Of a stretch of DNA of 64,000 bases, positions 34,406 through 42,839 are shown in pieces; the stretch's first letter is position 1; the number at the start of each line of letters is the position of its first letter. Position numbers and translations under genes: made by a program. Below the pieces are notes generated by a model. That model saw only the letters and a program-made list of their open reading frames with translations. It did not search any database and was not told the origin of the DNA. The stretch is from Fulvimarina uroteuthidis (GTDB lineage: Bacteria; Pseudomonadota; Alphaproteobacteria; Rhizobiales; Rhizobiaceae), in NCBI RefSeq assembly GCF_034321785.1, contig NZ_JAXLPB010000006.1, positions 124,001 to 188,000 of the forward strand. Reading direction: 5' to 3'.

Positions 34406-34663
34406 ATGGCCGGTTTGTGGCGCAAGGCGCCATCGCCCTGCATCGGCATCTGCAAACGCCCGGGCGGGATTTGCGTGGGCTGCGGCATGACGAAGGCAGA
34501 CAAGAAGACGTTCAAGCGTCGCCGCAGCAAAGGCGAGCGCAAGGCGCTGTTCCGCATCCTGATCGAACGGCTCGACGGCATGGGGCGTCTCGCGCGGTGG
34601 GAGCATGTCTATCGCAGGCGCTGCGATCGCAAGGACCGACCCTGTCCGCTCGACAAGCTTTGA
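34406..34663 (+). CDS. DUF1289 family protein (copy 2)
   Basis: An 85-residue protein with the DUF1289 layout: SPCIGICKRPGGICVGCGMT (four Cys, residues about 10-29) and CDRKDRPCPLDK at the end (two Cys). It is more basic than copy 1 (KADKKTFKRRRSKGERK). ATG 34406 is preferred over TTG 34400 because aaggacg lies 8 bp upstream. Function is unknown; the six cysteines suggest metal binding. The upstream region carries an Irr-type palindrome 194 bp before the start, so iron control is likely. Confidence 0.88.
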   Translation: MAGLWRKAPSPCIGICKRPGGICVGCGMTKADKKTFKRRRSKGERKALFRILIERLDGMGRLARWEHVYRRRCDRKDRPCPLDKL

Positions 34664-34713
34664 CGCGCGTTTCCGCCGGATCGGCGTGCGTCGCGAGCGC
34701 GTTCCACCCTGTG

Positions 34714-35568
34714 TCATCCGGGCATGCCCGCAAGACGGATCGCCTCGTCGATCGCCGGCCTCACAATCGAGCCATGGGTCTGTTCAGGATGAACCGAGAG
34801 CGAGACGACAAGACGCGGGTCGCCTGAAAGTCGGGCCGCCAGATCCGCGCCGCCCGGACCGGTCCGCAACATCTCGATCCGACGCCTTGCGTCTGCGTCG
34901 AGCCCTTCGCGTTCAAGCCGCCGCCCCGCCATCATGATCCGCAGATGGGCGACCGCGCCGCGATGGTCCGCAAGGCTCGTCTGGCGGAACGCTTCGGCAT
35001 CGCGCATCAGATCATGCCTGTTCCACCAGACCGAAGGGTCGGCGGCAACGATCGATCGAGCCGGAAAACGGCTGGTCAGAACGGCGTTGACGGCAAGATG
35101 GCCGGCGAGCGAGTGGCCGAAAAGCGTCGTTCGACCGAGGGGCGCAAGAGTTTCGACAAACGGCAGAACCCGGTCGGTGAGGAAGGCGAGAAAAGCGTCC
35201 CGCCCGCCGGTCTCGTAGGACGTCTGCGGATCTCGAGTCGGAATGCCGTCCCGGGACGCACGCGATGTGAGGTCACGGTAGCGCCGTCTGATGATCGTCT
35301 GGCGGTCGTCCTCCGGATAGCCGATACCGACGATCAGAAGCGGGCCGGCATGTTCCTTCTCGCCGAGCCTCGAGGCGAGCGGCACGCTCGCATTGCCATC
35401 GAGCAGGACGAGGGTCGGCCAGCCCGCTGCCGGCGCCGCGCCGAACGCCTTGATCCAGATCCGGTGCGCGAGCCCGCCCGCATCGATCAAGTCATGGCTT
35501 TGCTGCGGCAAGGACCGGTGCCGGTGATCTGTCGCGGCCTGCATGTCATGAAACGGAAAGGCGCGCAT
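34714..35568 (-). CDS. Siderophore esterase-like alpha/beta-hydrolase (IroE/Fes type)
   Basis: A 284-residue hydrolase of the putative-esterase (D) group. Marks: PTLVLLDGNAS near residue 53, the nucleophile elbow TTLFGHSLAGHLAV (Ser about residue 152), VAADPSVWWNRHDL, and the catalytic His in HPEQTHGSIVRPA. The PSVWW element after the nucleophile strand is typical of IroE and related enzymes that open ester bonds of catecholate or other siderophores to release iron. It follows the DUF2218 gene by 3 bp and lies opposite a FepA/CirA-type receptor, which supports a siderophore role. The start may be Met9 instead of Met1. The actual siderophore is unknown. Confidence 0.87.
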   Translation of the reverse strand: MRAFPFHDMQAATDHRHRSLPQQSHDLIDAGGLAHRIWIKAFGAAPAAGWPTLVLLDGNASVPLASRLGEKEHAGPLLIVGIGYPEDDRQTIIRRRYRDLTSRASRDGIPTRDPQTSYETGGRDAFLAFLTDRVLPFVETLAPLGRTTLFGHSLAGHLAVNAVLTSRFPARSIVAADPSVWWNRHDLMRDAEAFRQTSLADHRGAVAHLRIMMAGRRLEREGLDADARRRIEMLRTGPGGADLAARLSGDPRLVVSLSVHPEQTHGSIVRPAIDEAIRLAGMPG

Positions 35569-35571
35569 GCA

Positions 35572-35895
35572 TCACGATCGTGCGGCGGTGATGGGCACGG
35601 CCGGCAAGGCGCACCCCTGCCAGTCGAGCCTGTCGAATGGCTCGCGAAACGCGAAGCGCTTCAGATGGCTTTCGAGCACGGACTGGATGGTTTCCAGATC
35701 GGCCGCCTTCGGCGCGTGCGCCTCGAGCAACAAGCCGTCTGTGCCAACCGCGGCCCGCCCGGTGCCGGCGTCGAAATGAAAGGTCGCGTCGCTCGCGGTC
35801 TCGTGGACCGTGATCTTGTGCGCGAAATGTTTCGCCAGCGCCTGTTTGTAGCGAAGCGCGTTCTCGGTGGTGACGAATGTCGACGATGCAAGCAT
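35572..35895 (-). CDS. DUF2218 family protein
   Basis: A 107-residue protein with the DUF2218 pattern: TTENALRYKQALAKHFAHKI, then HFDAGTGRAAVGTDGLLLEA, and the conserved end HLKRFAFREPFDRLDWQG. ATG 35895 is chosen because gaagagg lies 8 bp before it; an ATG nine codons upstream has no such site. DUF2218 genes commonly stand in siderophore or iron-utilisation clusters, but the biochemical role is not known. It is the first gene of a two-gene operon with the esterase, divergent from the TonB receptor gene. Confidence 0.85.
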   Translation of the reverse strand: MLASSTFVTTENALRYKQALAKHFAHKITVHETASDATFHFDAGTGRAAVGTDGLLLEAHAPKAADLETIQSVLESHLKRFAFREPFDRLDWQGCALPAVPITAARS

Positions 35896-36114
35896 GCCGA
35901 AGGCCTCTTCATGTTGTCGCAATCGCCCGGGTCCGGTTCGAAGGAGAGGTGCACCCGGTCGAGGCGCGCCGAGCGTTCGTTCCTCGCGCCATCGCCATCC
36001 ATGGGAGCGGTCCAGACGGCAGACAGGGCCCGGTTCCTCTTTAGAAGTTCTCCGGAAAACCGCCGCTTCTGCAACACTCCGGATGCCGACCTGCCGGACG
36101 AGCGATCAATAAGT

Positions 36115-36129
36115 TGATTCTTTTTGTCA
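36115..36129. promoter_or_regulatory. Putative RirA operator (IRO-type, TGA-N9-TCA)
   Basis: TGATTCTTTTTGTCA fits the TGA-N9-TCA iron-responsive operator described for RirA. It lies in the divergent region between the DUF2218/esterase operon and the TonB receptor gene, 64 bp before the receptor start, so it could repress both. Six fixed bases alone can occur by chance; the position supports it. Confidence 0.6.
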
Positions 36130-36192
36130 TATTCAAGAGGTTCGCGCAAGGTTCCGCATTTCAAGACGGTGGCCATCATTCTGGAGTTTCCC

Positions 36193-38418
36193 ATGCCGTT
36201 CCCGTTTCGACCCGACACGTCCCGCCGCCGGCCGGGCGCCGTTCTGGCGCTCACCGTCTCGGCGCTCGCCCTGACGCTTTCGCCGGCAGTCGCACAGGAG
36301 GGGGACATCGTCGATCTTTCACTGTTCGGGGATGCGACGGCCGGTGCTGCGGCGGACGGCGCCGACGAACCGGCCGCCGAACGCCTCGAGGCTGCGGCTC
36401 CCGGTGCGATCGCGCTCGGCCAGGTGGTCGTGACCGCGTCCGGCTTCGAACAGAACGTCGCCGATGCGCCGGCCTCGATCTCGGTGATCCCGCGCGAACA
36501 GCTCGAGACCGGCCAGTTCCGGGACCTGACGGACGCGCTTCGCGCCGTCCAGGGCGTTTCCGTCACCGGCAATGCGAACGAGGAGGATATCTACATTCGC
36601 GGCCTGCCGGGTGCCTACACGCTGATTCTCGTCGATGGCGTGCGCCAGAACACGCGCGAGTCGCGACCGAACGGCTCGTCCGGCTACGAGCAGAACTTCA
36701 TTCCGCCGCTCGAGGCGATCGAGCGCATCGAAGTGCTGCGGGGACCCGCCTCGACGCTCTACGGGTCGGAGGCCGTCGGTGGCGTCATCAACATCATCAC
36801 GCGCAGGGTTCCCGAACGTCTCAGCGGCTCGGTCACACTCGAAGGCACGGCGCAGTTCGACGAGCGATACGGACATTCCGGCCAGGCAAGCTTCTATGCC
36901 GGCACGCCGCTCGTCACCGATAGTCTCGGGCTTCAGGTCTGGGGCCGGGGCCTTGCGCGAGAGGAGGACGAACTGGTGTCCGGAACGGGCGCGGACGAGA
37001 CCGGCGACGTGTCGGCGCGCCTGTCCTGGTCCCCGAACGCCATCCATTCCCTCATCCTCGAAGGTGGCGTCACATCGGTCGAGACGGAGACGACGGTCGG
37101 TCGGACGATCGAATATTCGGCACGCGCCAGCGACCTTCGCCGCACCTACGAGCGCGAGCACGCCCGGGTAACCTATGAGGGCGACTATTCCTGGGGCTCG
37201 GCGAGCGCGTCGGTGCAGCACGAGGTCGGCCGGCGCGAGAGCGAGAGGGGCGACAATGTCGGCGGTTATCTGCGGGACGACCGCGAGCCGGAGATCGCAA
37301 GCACCGTCGCCGACGCCAAGATCGTCAAGCCGTTCGCGTTCATGGGCGGCCAGACGCTGACGATGGGCGGCCAGTTCATCGGCAACGAATTGACCGACCA
37401 GAATCCCGGCCGGCGCACGGGGCAGGACGAGAAATTTTCCGTCGACCAGTTCTCGCTGTTCGCCGAGAACGAATGGCAGATGACGGACACGTTCGCGCTC
37501 ACCGGCGGCGTCCGCTTCAACCATCACGAGATCTACGACGAAAACTGGTCGCCGCGCTTCTACGGCGTTTGGCGCCCGCTCGACAACTGGACGTTCAAGG
37601 GCGGCGTCTCGACGGGCTATAAGGCGCCGGAAATCCGCCAGATCGCCGATGGCTACGCCTATACGACGGGGGGCGGCGGCTGCTTCTACGGTCCGGCGTC
37701 GGCGCTGCCGGCGCGGCAGAGCCCGTGCGGGGTCATCCTCGCCAATCAGGATCTCCAGCCCGAAACCTCGACCAATTACGAAGTCGCAGCTCTCTTCGAC
37801 AGCTATGACGGCGTGCGGCTGGGGGCGACGGCGTTCTGGACCGAGTTTGAGGACAAGATCCAGTCGGACCGCGTCTACGACGCCAACGGCAAGTTCGTTC
37901 GCTGGAGCGAAGATCCGAACTATACGCTGTTCACCTTCTACAATGTGGATGCCGCCCGCATCCGCGGCGTCGAACTGACCGCGGGTTGGGATCCCATGGA
38001 CAGTCTGAGCCTGATCGCGAACTATACCTATACCGAGAGCGAGCAGAAGACCGGAGACTATGCCGGCTTTGCGCTGGCCCGCACCCCCAAACACCAGGCC
38101 AATGCCCGGGCGGACTGGTTCACTCCGGTCGAGGGTCTCTCCGTCTATGCCGCCGGTTTCTACCATGGCGAGGAAACCAATGCGGGCCTGCGCATCGGCT
38201 CGTCGGGCAAGCCGGTCTATGATGGGGACGGTAAGATCGTCGCGCGCAAATATCCCGACTACTTCACCGCCGATATCGGGACGACCTACGAAATCTCGCA
38301 GAACGTGACGGTCAACGCCGCCGTCTACAATCTCTTCGACGAGGAGGTGACCCCGGACGAGTACAACACCGTCGTCGAGGGACGGCGCTTCTGGGCCAGT
38401 CTCAAGGCTTCGTTCTAG
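36193..38418 (+). CDS. TonB-dependent ferric siderophore receptor (FepA/CirA-like)
   Basis: A 741-residue outer-membrane receptor. A signal peptide (to about residue 35, AVAQ) precedes a TonB-contact and plug region: VVVTASGFEQNVADAPASIS, EDIYIRGLPGAYTLILVDGV, and ERIEVLRGPASTLYGSEAVG. The C-terminal barrel ends with a strand closing in Phe (FWASLKASF). The plug with GSSGYEQNFIPPLEAIERIE resembles the ferric catecholate receptors FepA and CirA. The start at 36193 gives the signal peptide and has ctggag upstream. With a neighbouring esterase, a FhuF-like reductase and an ABC importer, a catecholate-type xenosiderophore is plausible. A RirA-type operator lies upstream. Confidence 0.95.
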   Translation: MPFPFRPDTSRRRPGAVLALTVSALALTLSPAVAQEGDIVDLSLFGDATAGAAADGADEPAAERLEAAAPGAIALGQVVVTASGFEQNVADAPASISVIPREQLETGQFRDLTDALRAVQGVSVTGNANEEDIYIRGLPGAYTLILVDGVRQNTRESRPNGSSGYEQNFIPPLEAIERIEVLRGPASTLYGSEAVGGVINIITRRVPERLSGSVTLEGTAQFDERYGHSGQASFYAGTPLVTDSLGLQVWGRGLAREEDELVSGTGADETGDVSARLSWSPNAIHSLILEGGVTSVETETTVGRTIEYSARASDLRRTYEREHARVTYEGDYSWGSASASVQHEVGRRESERGDNVGGYLRDDREPEIASTVADAKIVKPFAFMGGQTLTMGGQFIGNELTDQNPGRRTGQDEKFSVDQFSLFAENEWQMTDTFALTGGVRFNHHEIYDENWSPRFYGVWRPLDNWTFKGGVSTGYKAPEIRQIADGYAYTTGGGGCFYGPASALPARQSPCGVILANQDLQPETSTNYEVAALFDSYDGVRLGATAFWTEFEDKIQSDRVYDANGKFVRWSEDPNYTLFTFYNVDAARIRGVELTAGWDPMDSLSLIANYTYTESEQKTGDYAGFALARTPKHQANARADWFTPVEGLSVYAAGFYHGEETNAGLRIGSSGKPVYDGDGKIVARKYPDYFTADIGTTYEISQNVTVNAAVYNLFDEEVTPDEYNTVVEGRRFWASLKASF

Positions 38419-38576
38419 AGGGCCCTGCGGTCCGGCGGTCCGATGATCGACCGGGTGTCCCGAGGCGGGGCGCCCGGCATGGTCGGCGGTGCGGTGAAGC
38501 AAGGGTTGCCGGCCTTCGTTGCGCACGGTCCGGTGCGGTCGGGACAGCTGGACGCGCTCCGACGGTCCTGCAAGCT

Positions 38577-39356
38577 TCAGGTAGCGCTGCCGGCCGCATC
38601 GATCCTGCGAAGCGGGCATGTTCCGCAGAACCGCTTCGACGCACAGGCATATTTGAGGCAGCAGGTGGCGCGGACCGGCCGCGCGGGCGCGCGCTCCGCG
38701 ACGATGTCCGCAGTGCCGTCCGGTCCCGCAGTGGGCCAGTCGATCGCGGAGACGAAGTCGGGGGCGGCGATCTCCAGGAACCGCTTCATGCCGTCGGCGA
38801 CGCGTTCGGGTGCGGCGCCGTGACGGCGAAGCCCGAACCAGGGGGACAGCATGCCGATGGCGATGTTGCTCGCTTGAATCGTCGGTGCGACGGTGGCGCG
38901 CCTGTCGCCGACGCATTCGAGACGGCGGGCGATCGCGCCGATCATCGTGCCGAACTCCTCGACCGTTCCGCGGTCCACGGTTCGCAGACCCGCCGTCGGC
39001 ATGCCGGTCGCAAGCTCGGGGTCGCACAGCCTGATCGCGTCATCGGCCGCGCCCACGGGAAGTCGCTCGTCGACGAGCCAGGCGGTCGCGACGAGCGAAA
39101 CGATCGACCGCGACAGCATCCGGTGGATCTGCGCCCTGGCGATCTTGTTCGAGGGCGCGCCGTTCGTGCGCAGCGCGAGGCAGGTGCGCGTCAGGCGAAC
39201 CGGACGCAGATGGTCGCGCAGCGGGTGGCCGTGCGCGCCGATATCGTCCGATCGCCGCAGGATTTGCCCGAAGCTCTCGCGACATTCGGCACCTGCCTCG
39301 TCACACAGCTCACGGAAGAGATGGCGAACCTGCGCTCCGGCATGTTCGCAATTCAT
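38577..39356 (-). CDS. FhuF-like ferric siderophore reductase
   Basis: A 259-residue protein with the C-terminal Fe-S signature of FhuF-type siderophore reductases: ATCCLKYACASKRFCGTCPL (Cys-Cys-X9-Cys-X2-Cys), which holds a [2Fe-2S] cluster. The body is mostly helical without a signal peptide, as expected for a cytoplasmic reductase that releases iron from imported siderophores. ATG 39356 has an aagaagg stretch upstream; longer in-frame starts have no support. The gene is convergent with the TonB receptor and divergent from the ABC importer, sharing a promoter region that holds an Irr-type and a RirA-type site. Identity to classical FhuF appears low outside the motif. Confidence 0.83.
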   Translation of the reverse strand: MNCEHAGAQVRHLFRELCDEAGAECRESFGQILRRSDDIGAHGHPLRDHLRPVRLTRTCLALRTNGAPSNKIARAQIHRMLSRSIVSLVATAWLVDERLPVGAADDAIRLCDPELATGMPTAGLRTVDRGTVEEFGTMIGAIARRLECVGDRRATVAPTIQASNIAIGMLSPWFGLRRHGAAPERVADGMKRFLEIAAPDFVSAIDWPTAGPDGTADIVAERAPARPVRATCCLKYACASKRFCGTCPLRRIDAAGSAT

Positions 39357-39643
39357 CGCCGCGCCCTTCTTTCGCGCCGGGCAGGTTCGTTGCCGCGCCG
39401 AAGAACGCCCGTCGTCGAGGCCGACCGTGCCAGCCAAGCGGCGTCGGGTCGTACGCATCCTCGAGCGTGGACGCACTGGATCGGTTTGCGGCTGGTCGAC
39501 ATGGGCAACTTTCGCTCGGCGTGGGATTGCCTTACAAAAACAGGATCACTCGAGTCAAGTTAAGATGCCGTCGCTGGCCGATATGCTGGCTTGTCGGACC
39601 GTGTTCGCTGTGCGTCTTCCTTTTTGGAAACCATTCAAATTAA

Positions 39644-39662
39644 GTTTCGAACGATTCTAAAC
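39644..39662. promoter_or_regulatory. Putative Irr box (ICE) between FhuF-like gene and ABC importer
   Basis: GTTTCGAACGATTCTAAAC has the same 8-base half-sites as the site at 34193-34211 with a different 3-base spacer. Two such identical halves 5.4 kb apart, both in divergent promoter regions of iron genes, are unlikely to be chance. It resembles the Irr-bound iron-control element of rhizobia. Confidence 0.75.
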
Positions 39663-39728
39663 AGTGCAGGCTCAGCAAAACCGCGTCGGGTTTCATCCAT
39701 GCGCGAGGCTCCATCACCGCTTTATTGT

Positions 39729-39743
39729 TGACAAGTATTGTCA
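39729..39743. promoter_or_regulatory. Putative RirA operator overlapping a -35 hexamer
   Basis: TGACAAGTATTGTCA is a TGA-N9-TCA site and a longer palindrome (TGACAA with TTGTCA around GTA). A TTGACA hexamer at 39728-39733 overlaps it, so binding would block the promoter. It lies 58 bp before the ribosome-binding site region of the siderophore-binding protein gene. Confidence 0.72.
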
Positions 39744-39801
39744 TGTTCATGCAGTCGGTGGCGGTCTTGCGCGCGATCGCGCCGTACCAGGAAGGTTCGC
39801 C

Positions 39802-40767
39802 ATGAGCTCGTCAAAGAATGTCGCCGCCCGCCGCTTCCGAGGCCTTACGAACGTGCTTGCGCTTACCGCAAGCCTTGCGATGACGGCGGCAATGGCCCTG
39901 CCGACCCATGCGCAGGACAAGGATGCGACCGTCAGCATCGCGACCGACCAGGGCGAAAGGACGGTTCCCCAATCCCCGGAGACGGTCGTCGTCTACGATC
40001 TTGCCACGATCGACACGCTGGATGGCCTCGGCGTTGCGATCGACGGCGTACCGGCCGCGCCCTATCCGGCCCATCTCGCCGACTATGCCGAAGACGGGAC
40101 GGCCAAGGTCGGAACGCTGTTCGAACCTGATTTCGAAGCCGTCAACGCGCTCGCGCCCGATCTCGTCATCACGGGCGGACGGTCGCGCAGCCAGACCGAG
40201 GCGCTTTCGGACATTGCAACGACCATCGACATGTCGGTCGATCCGGCGAACTATCTGGAAAGCGCGATGGACCGTATCCGGGCGCTCGGCACGATCTTCG
40301 GCAAGGCGGATGCTGCGAACGAGGCGATCGAAACGCTTCAGGCGTCGATCACCGCCCTCAATGAAGAGGCCGAAGGGGCGGGCAAGGGCCTGATCGTGCT
40401 GACCACCGGAAACCGCATCAGCGCGTTCGGGCCGGGTTCACGGTTCGGCGTGCTGCATACCGGGTTCGGCATCGAAGCGGCCGATCCGGGCCTCGACACG
40501 GGCAATCACGGCGAAGCGGTCTCGCACGAATATATCGCGAAGACCGACCCCGACTGGCTCTTCGTGATCGATCGCGACGCCGCCATCGGAAGGGGGTCGG
40601 CCGCCGCGCTCCTCGACAACGAACTGGTGCGCGGCACCAAGGCCTGGACGAACGGCCGCGTCGTCTATCTCGATGCCGCCAACTGGTATCTGGCGGGCTC
40701 CGGCCTGCAGTCGATGCAGAAAAGCGTCGACCAGATCCGCGAAGCCCTGCGGAAGGGCTCGTCCTGA
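39802..40767 (+). CDS. Siderophore ABC transporter substrate-binding protein (FatB/CeuE type)
   Basis: A 321-residue periplasmic protein of the class III (FepB/BtuF-like) fold, close to the FatB/CeuE/YclQ group. Signal peptide about residues 1-37. Typical stretches: ERTVPQSPETVVVYDLATID at the start of the first lobe, VGTLFEPDFEAVNALAPDLVI, then TGGRSRSQTEALS and DPDWLFVIDRDAAIGRG. A good ribosome-binding site (aggaagg) precedes the ATG. It is the first gene of a four-gene importer operon and is preceded by Irr- and RirA-type operators. The FatB group handles catecholates and related siderophores. Confidence 0.93.
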   Translation: MSSSKNVAARRFRGLTNVLALTASLAMTAAMALPTHAQDKDATVSIATDQGERTVPQSPETVVVYDLATIDTLDGLGVAIDGVPAAPYPAHLADYAEDGTAKVGTLFEPDFEAVNALAPDLVITGGRSRSQTEALSDIATTIDMSVDPANYLESAMDRIRALGTIFGKADAANEAIETLQASITALNEEAEGAGKGLIVLTTGNRISAFGPGSRFGVLHTGFGIEAADPGLDTGNHGEAVSHEYIAKTDPDWLFVIDRDAAIGRGSAAALLDNELVRGTKAWTNGRVVYLDAANWYLAGSGLQSMQKSVDQIREALRKGSS

Positions 40768-40837
40768 GTTTTCCCGATGTCCGCAGATCGTCCGGCGGGG
40801 CTGGTGCCTTGCCGGAGCTTTTCCTGAAAGCCTTCAC

Positions 40838-41809
40838 GTGACTCATCGATCGGCCCTTCTCGCGTCCGGCTTCGGCCTCGGCTGTCTGGTCCTGATCAGC
40901 CTTCTCGTCGGGGCGGGCGATCTTTCCGCGGCCACGATCGTTTCGGGGCGCCTTTCCGCGGACGATCTCAAACTGTTGTTCGTCAGCCGGCTGCCCCGGA
41001 CGCTCGCGACCCTTCTTTCCGGCGCCGGTCTCGCCGTCTCCGGCCTGATCATGCAGATGCTGAGTTCGAACCGGTTCGTCGAGCCCTCGACGGTCGGCGT
41101 CACGGAATCGGCCGCGTTCGGCATGTTGACCGTCACGCTGCTCGCACCCGCCATGCCGGTTTTCGCAAAAATGCTTGTCGCCGCCGGGTTCGGCCTTGCG
41201 GGCGGCGTGCTTTTCATGGCGATTCTCGCGCGGCTTCGCCTTCGAACCGGACTGATCGTGCCGCTCGTCGGCCTGATCCTGTCCGGCATCATCGGCGCGG
41301 GCACGAGCTTTCTGGCCTATCGCTACGATCTGATGCAGTCGCTCGGTGCCTGGATGACCGGCGATTTTTCCATGGTTCTCGCCGGACGCTACGAACTCCT
41401 GTGGATCGCGTTCGCTCTGACCGGCTTCGCCGTTCTCGCGGCCGACCGCTTCACGATTGCCGGCATGGGACGAGACGTGGCGATCGGGCTCGGCCTTTCC
41501 TACGGCCAGACCGTGTTCCTCGGCCTTGTGCTGGTCTCGCTGGTCTCGGCGGTCACGATCGTGTCGGTGGGGGCCATTCCCTTCGTCGGGCTCGTCGTGC
41601 CCAATCTCGTCTCGATCCTCGCCGGCGACAATGGGCGGCGGACGGTTCCCTATGTCGCCCTGTCGGGCGCGGCGCTGGTGCTTGCCTGCGACATTGTCGG
41701 GCGCATCGTGCGCGCCCCATACGAAATCCCGGTGGGCACGACCATGGGCCTGATCGGCTCGCTGGTCTTCCTCTCGCTGCTGTTTTCCGGGAGGACGGCG
41801 CGTGGCTGA
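40838..41809 (+). CDS. Siderophore ABC transporter permease (FatD type)
   Basis: A 323-residue inner-membrane permease of the FecCD/BtuC family with about 9 membrane segments. Family marks are SRLPRTLATLLSGAGLAVSGLIMQ (written here as SRLPRTLATLLSGAGLAVSG) and GAIPFVGLVVPNLVSILAGD. The GTG at 40838 is taken as start, as it gives the correct N-terminus before the first helix; its ribosome-binding site is poor. It lies 70 bp after the binding-protein gene and overlaps the second permease gene by 8 bp. The pair of different permeases is typical of the FatDC/YclNO type of importer. Confidence 0.92.
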   Translation: MTHRSALLASGFGLGCLVLISLLVGAGDLSAATIVSGRLSADDLKLLFVSRLPRTLATLLSGAGLAVSGLIMQMLSSNRFVEPSTVGVTESAAFGMLTVTLLAPAMPVFAKMLVAAGFGLAGGVLFMAILARLRLRTGLIVPLVGLILSGIIGAGTSFLAYRYDLMQSLGAWMTGDFSMVLAGRYELLWIAFALTGFAVLAADRFTIAGMGRDVAIGLGLSYGQTVFLGLVLVSLVSAVTIVSVGAIPFVGLVVPNLVSILAGDNGRRTVPYVALSGAALVLACDIVGRIVRAPYEIPVGTTMGLIGSLVFLSLLFSGRTARG

Positions 41810-42839
41810 TGCGTCTTCGCCCGCCGGTCTCGGCCACCGAACGGTGTGGCGCGCCGAAAGCGGATCGGACGCGGCGCGGAGCCGTCCGTTCGCGGAGCAT
41901 CGCCCGACATTCCTCGTCCTCGTTGCGCTCGTTCTCGTCAGCGCGGCTTTCTTCATGACCGTGGGGGCGAGGGGGTCCTGGTCGTTCGTCCTGCCGTTTC
42001 GCGCGACCAAGCTTCTCGCCATGGTCCTCGTCGGCCATGCGATCGCGGTCTCGACCGTCCTTTTCCAGACGATCTCGGCCAACCGTATCCTGACGCCCTC
42101 GATCATGGGCTTCGACGCGCTGTACGGTCTGATCCAGACCGTCCTCGTCTTTTCGGCCGGCGCGGCCTTCACCGTGGCGATCGATCCGCTGCTCCTGTTT
42201 TCGGCGGAGACGATCACGCTCATGGGGTTCGCCTGCCTTCTCTACGGAACGCTCCTCGCGACGGGCATGCGCGGCATGCATCGCCTGCTTCTCATCGGTG
42301 TCGTGCTCGGCGTCCTGTTCCGAAGCGTGTCCGGCCTGATGCTGCGGCTGATCGATCCGAACGATTTCATCGTCGTGCAGGACAGGATGTTCGCAAGCTT
42401 CAACGGCGTCGATCCGACGCTGCTGGGAATCTCCACCATACTGATCCTGGCGGCGACCCTTTCGGTCGCTCGCCTCGTCAGGGTTCTCGACGTCCTCGCC
42501 CTCGGCCGCGACATCGCGATCTCGCTCGGCATCGACCATCGCCGGACGGTCCTCGTCGTTCTTGCGCTGGTTGCCTGCTTCGTCGCGGTTTCGACCGCGC
42601 TCGTCGGCCCGGTCGCTTTCTTCGGCCTTATCGTCGCGAGTCTGGCGCGAACGCTTGTCGGCTCCCGCCGCCATGCGACGACGCTTGCCGCGGCGAGCCT
42701 TCTCGCCATGATCGCCCTCCTGGCCGGCCAGACCATCCTCGAACACGTGTTCCACTTCGATACCGCGCTCGGTATCGTCGTGGAGTTCGTCGGCGGCATC
42801 GTCTTCCTGGCTTTGCTGCTGAAGAAAGGCGCCGCATGA
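41802..42839 (+). CDS. Siderophore ABC transporter permease (FatC type)
   Basis: A 345-residue inner-membrane permease of the same family as its neighbour. A hydrophilic N-terminal tail of about 35 residues leads to about 9 membrane segments. Marks: LFQTISANRILTPSIMGFDA, ISLGIDHRRTVLVVLALVA and GPVAFFGLIVASLARTLVG. The GTG start at 41802 lies inside the end of the first permease gene (8-bp overlap), and its end overlaps the ATPase gene by 4 bp (ATGA). Both overlaps suggest coupled translation, giving equal amounts of the two permeases and the ATPase. Confidence 0.92.
   Translation: MADASSPAGLGHRTVWRAESGSDAARSRPFAEHRPTFLVLVALVLVSAAFFMTVGARGSWSFVLPFRATKLLAMVLVGHAIAVSTVLFQTISANRILTPSIMGFDALYGLIQTVLVFSAGAAFTVAIDPLLLFSAETITLMGFACLLYGTLLATGMRGMHRLLLIGVVLGVLFRSVSGLMLRLIDPNDFIVVQDRMFASFNGVDPTLLGISTILILAATLSVARLVRVLDVLALGRDIAISLGIDHRRTVLVVLALVACFVAVSTALVGPVAFFGLIVASLARTLVGSRRHATTLAAASLLAMIALLAGQTILEHVFHFDTALGIVVEFVGGIVFLALLLKKGAA

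Larger units (their letters stand above)
39357..39801. other. Divergent iron-regulated promoter region
   Basis: 445 bp between the FhuF-like gene and the siderophore-binding protein gene. It holds the Irr-type palindrome at 39644-39662 and the TGA-N9-TCA site at 39729-39743, and is A+T-rich over 39590-39750. No gene is seen in it. Confidence 0.6.

Noticed and set aside
36319..39027. Long minus-strand open frame of 902 codons opposite the TonB receptor
   Set aside because: It lies antisense to a clear receptor gene and has a low-complexity Arg/Asp/Gly-rich translation without motifs; such frames are common in high-GC DNA.
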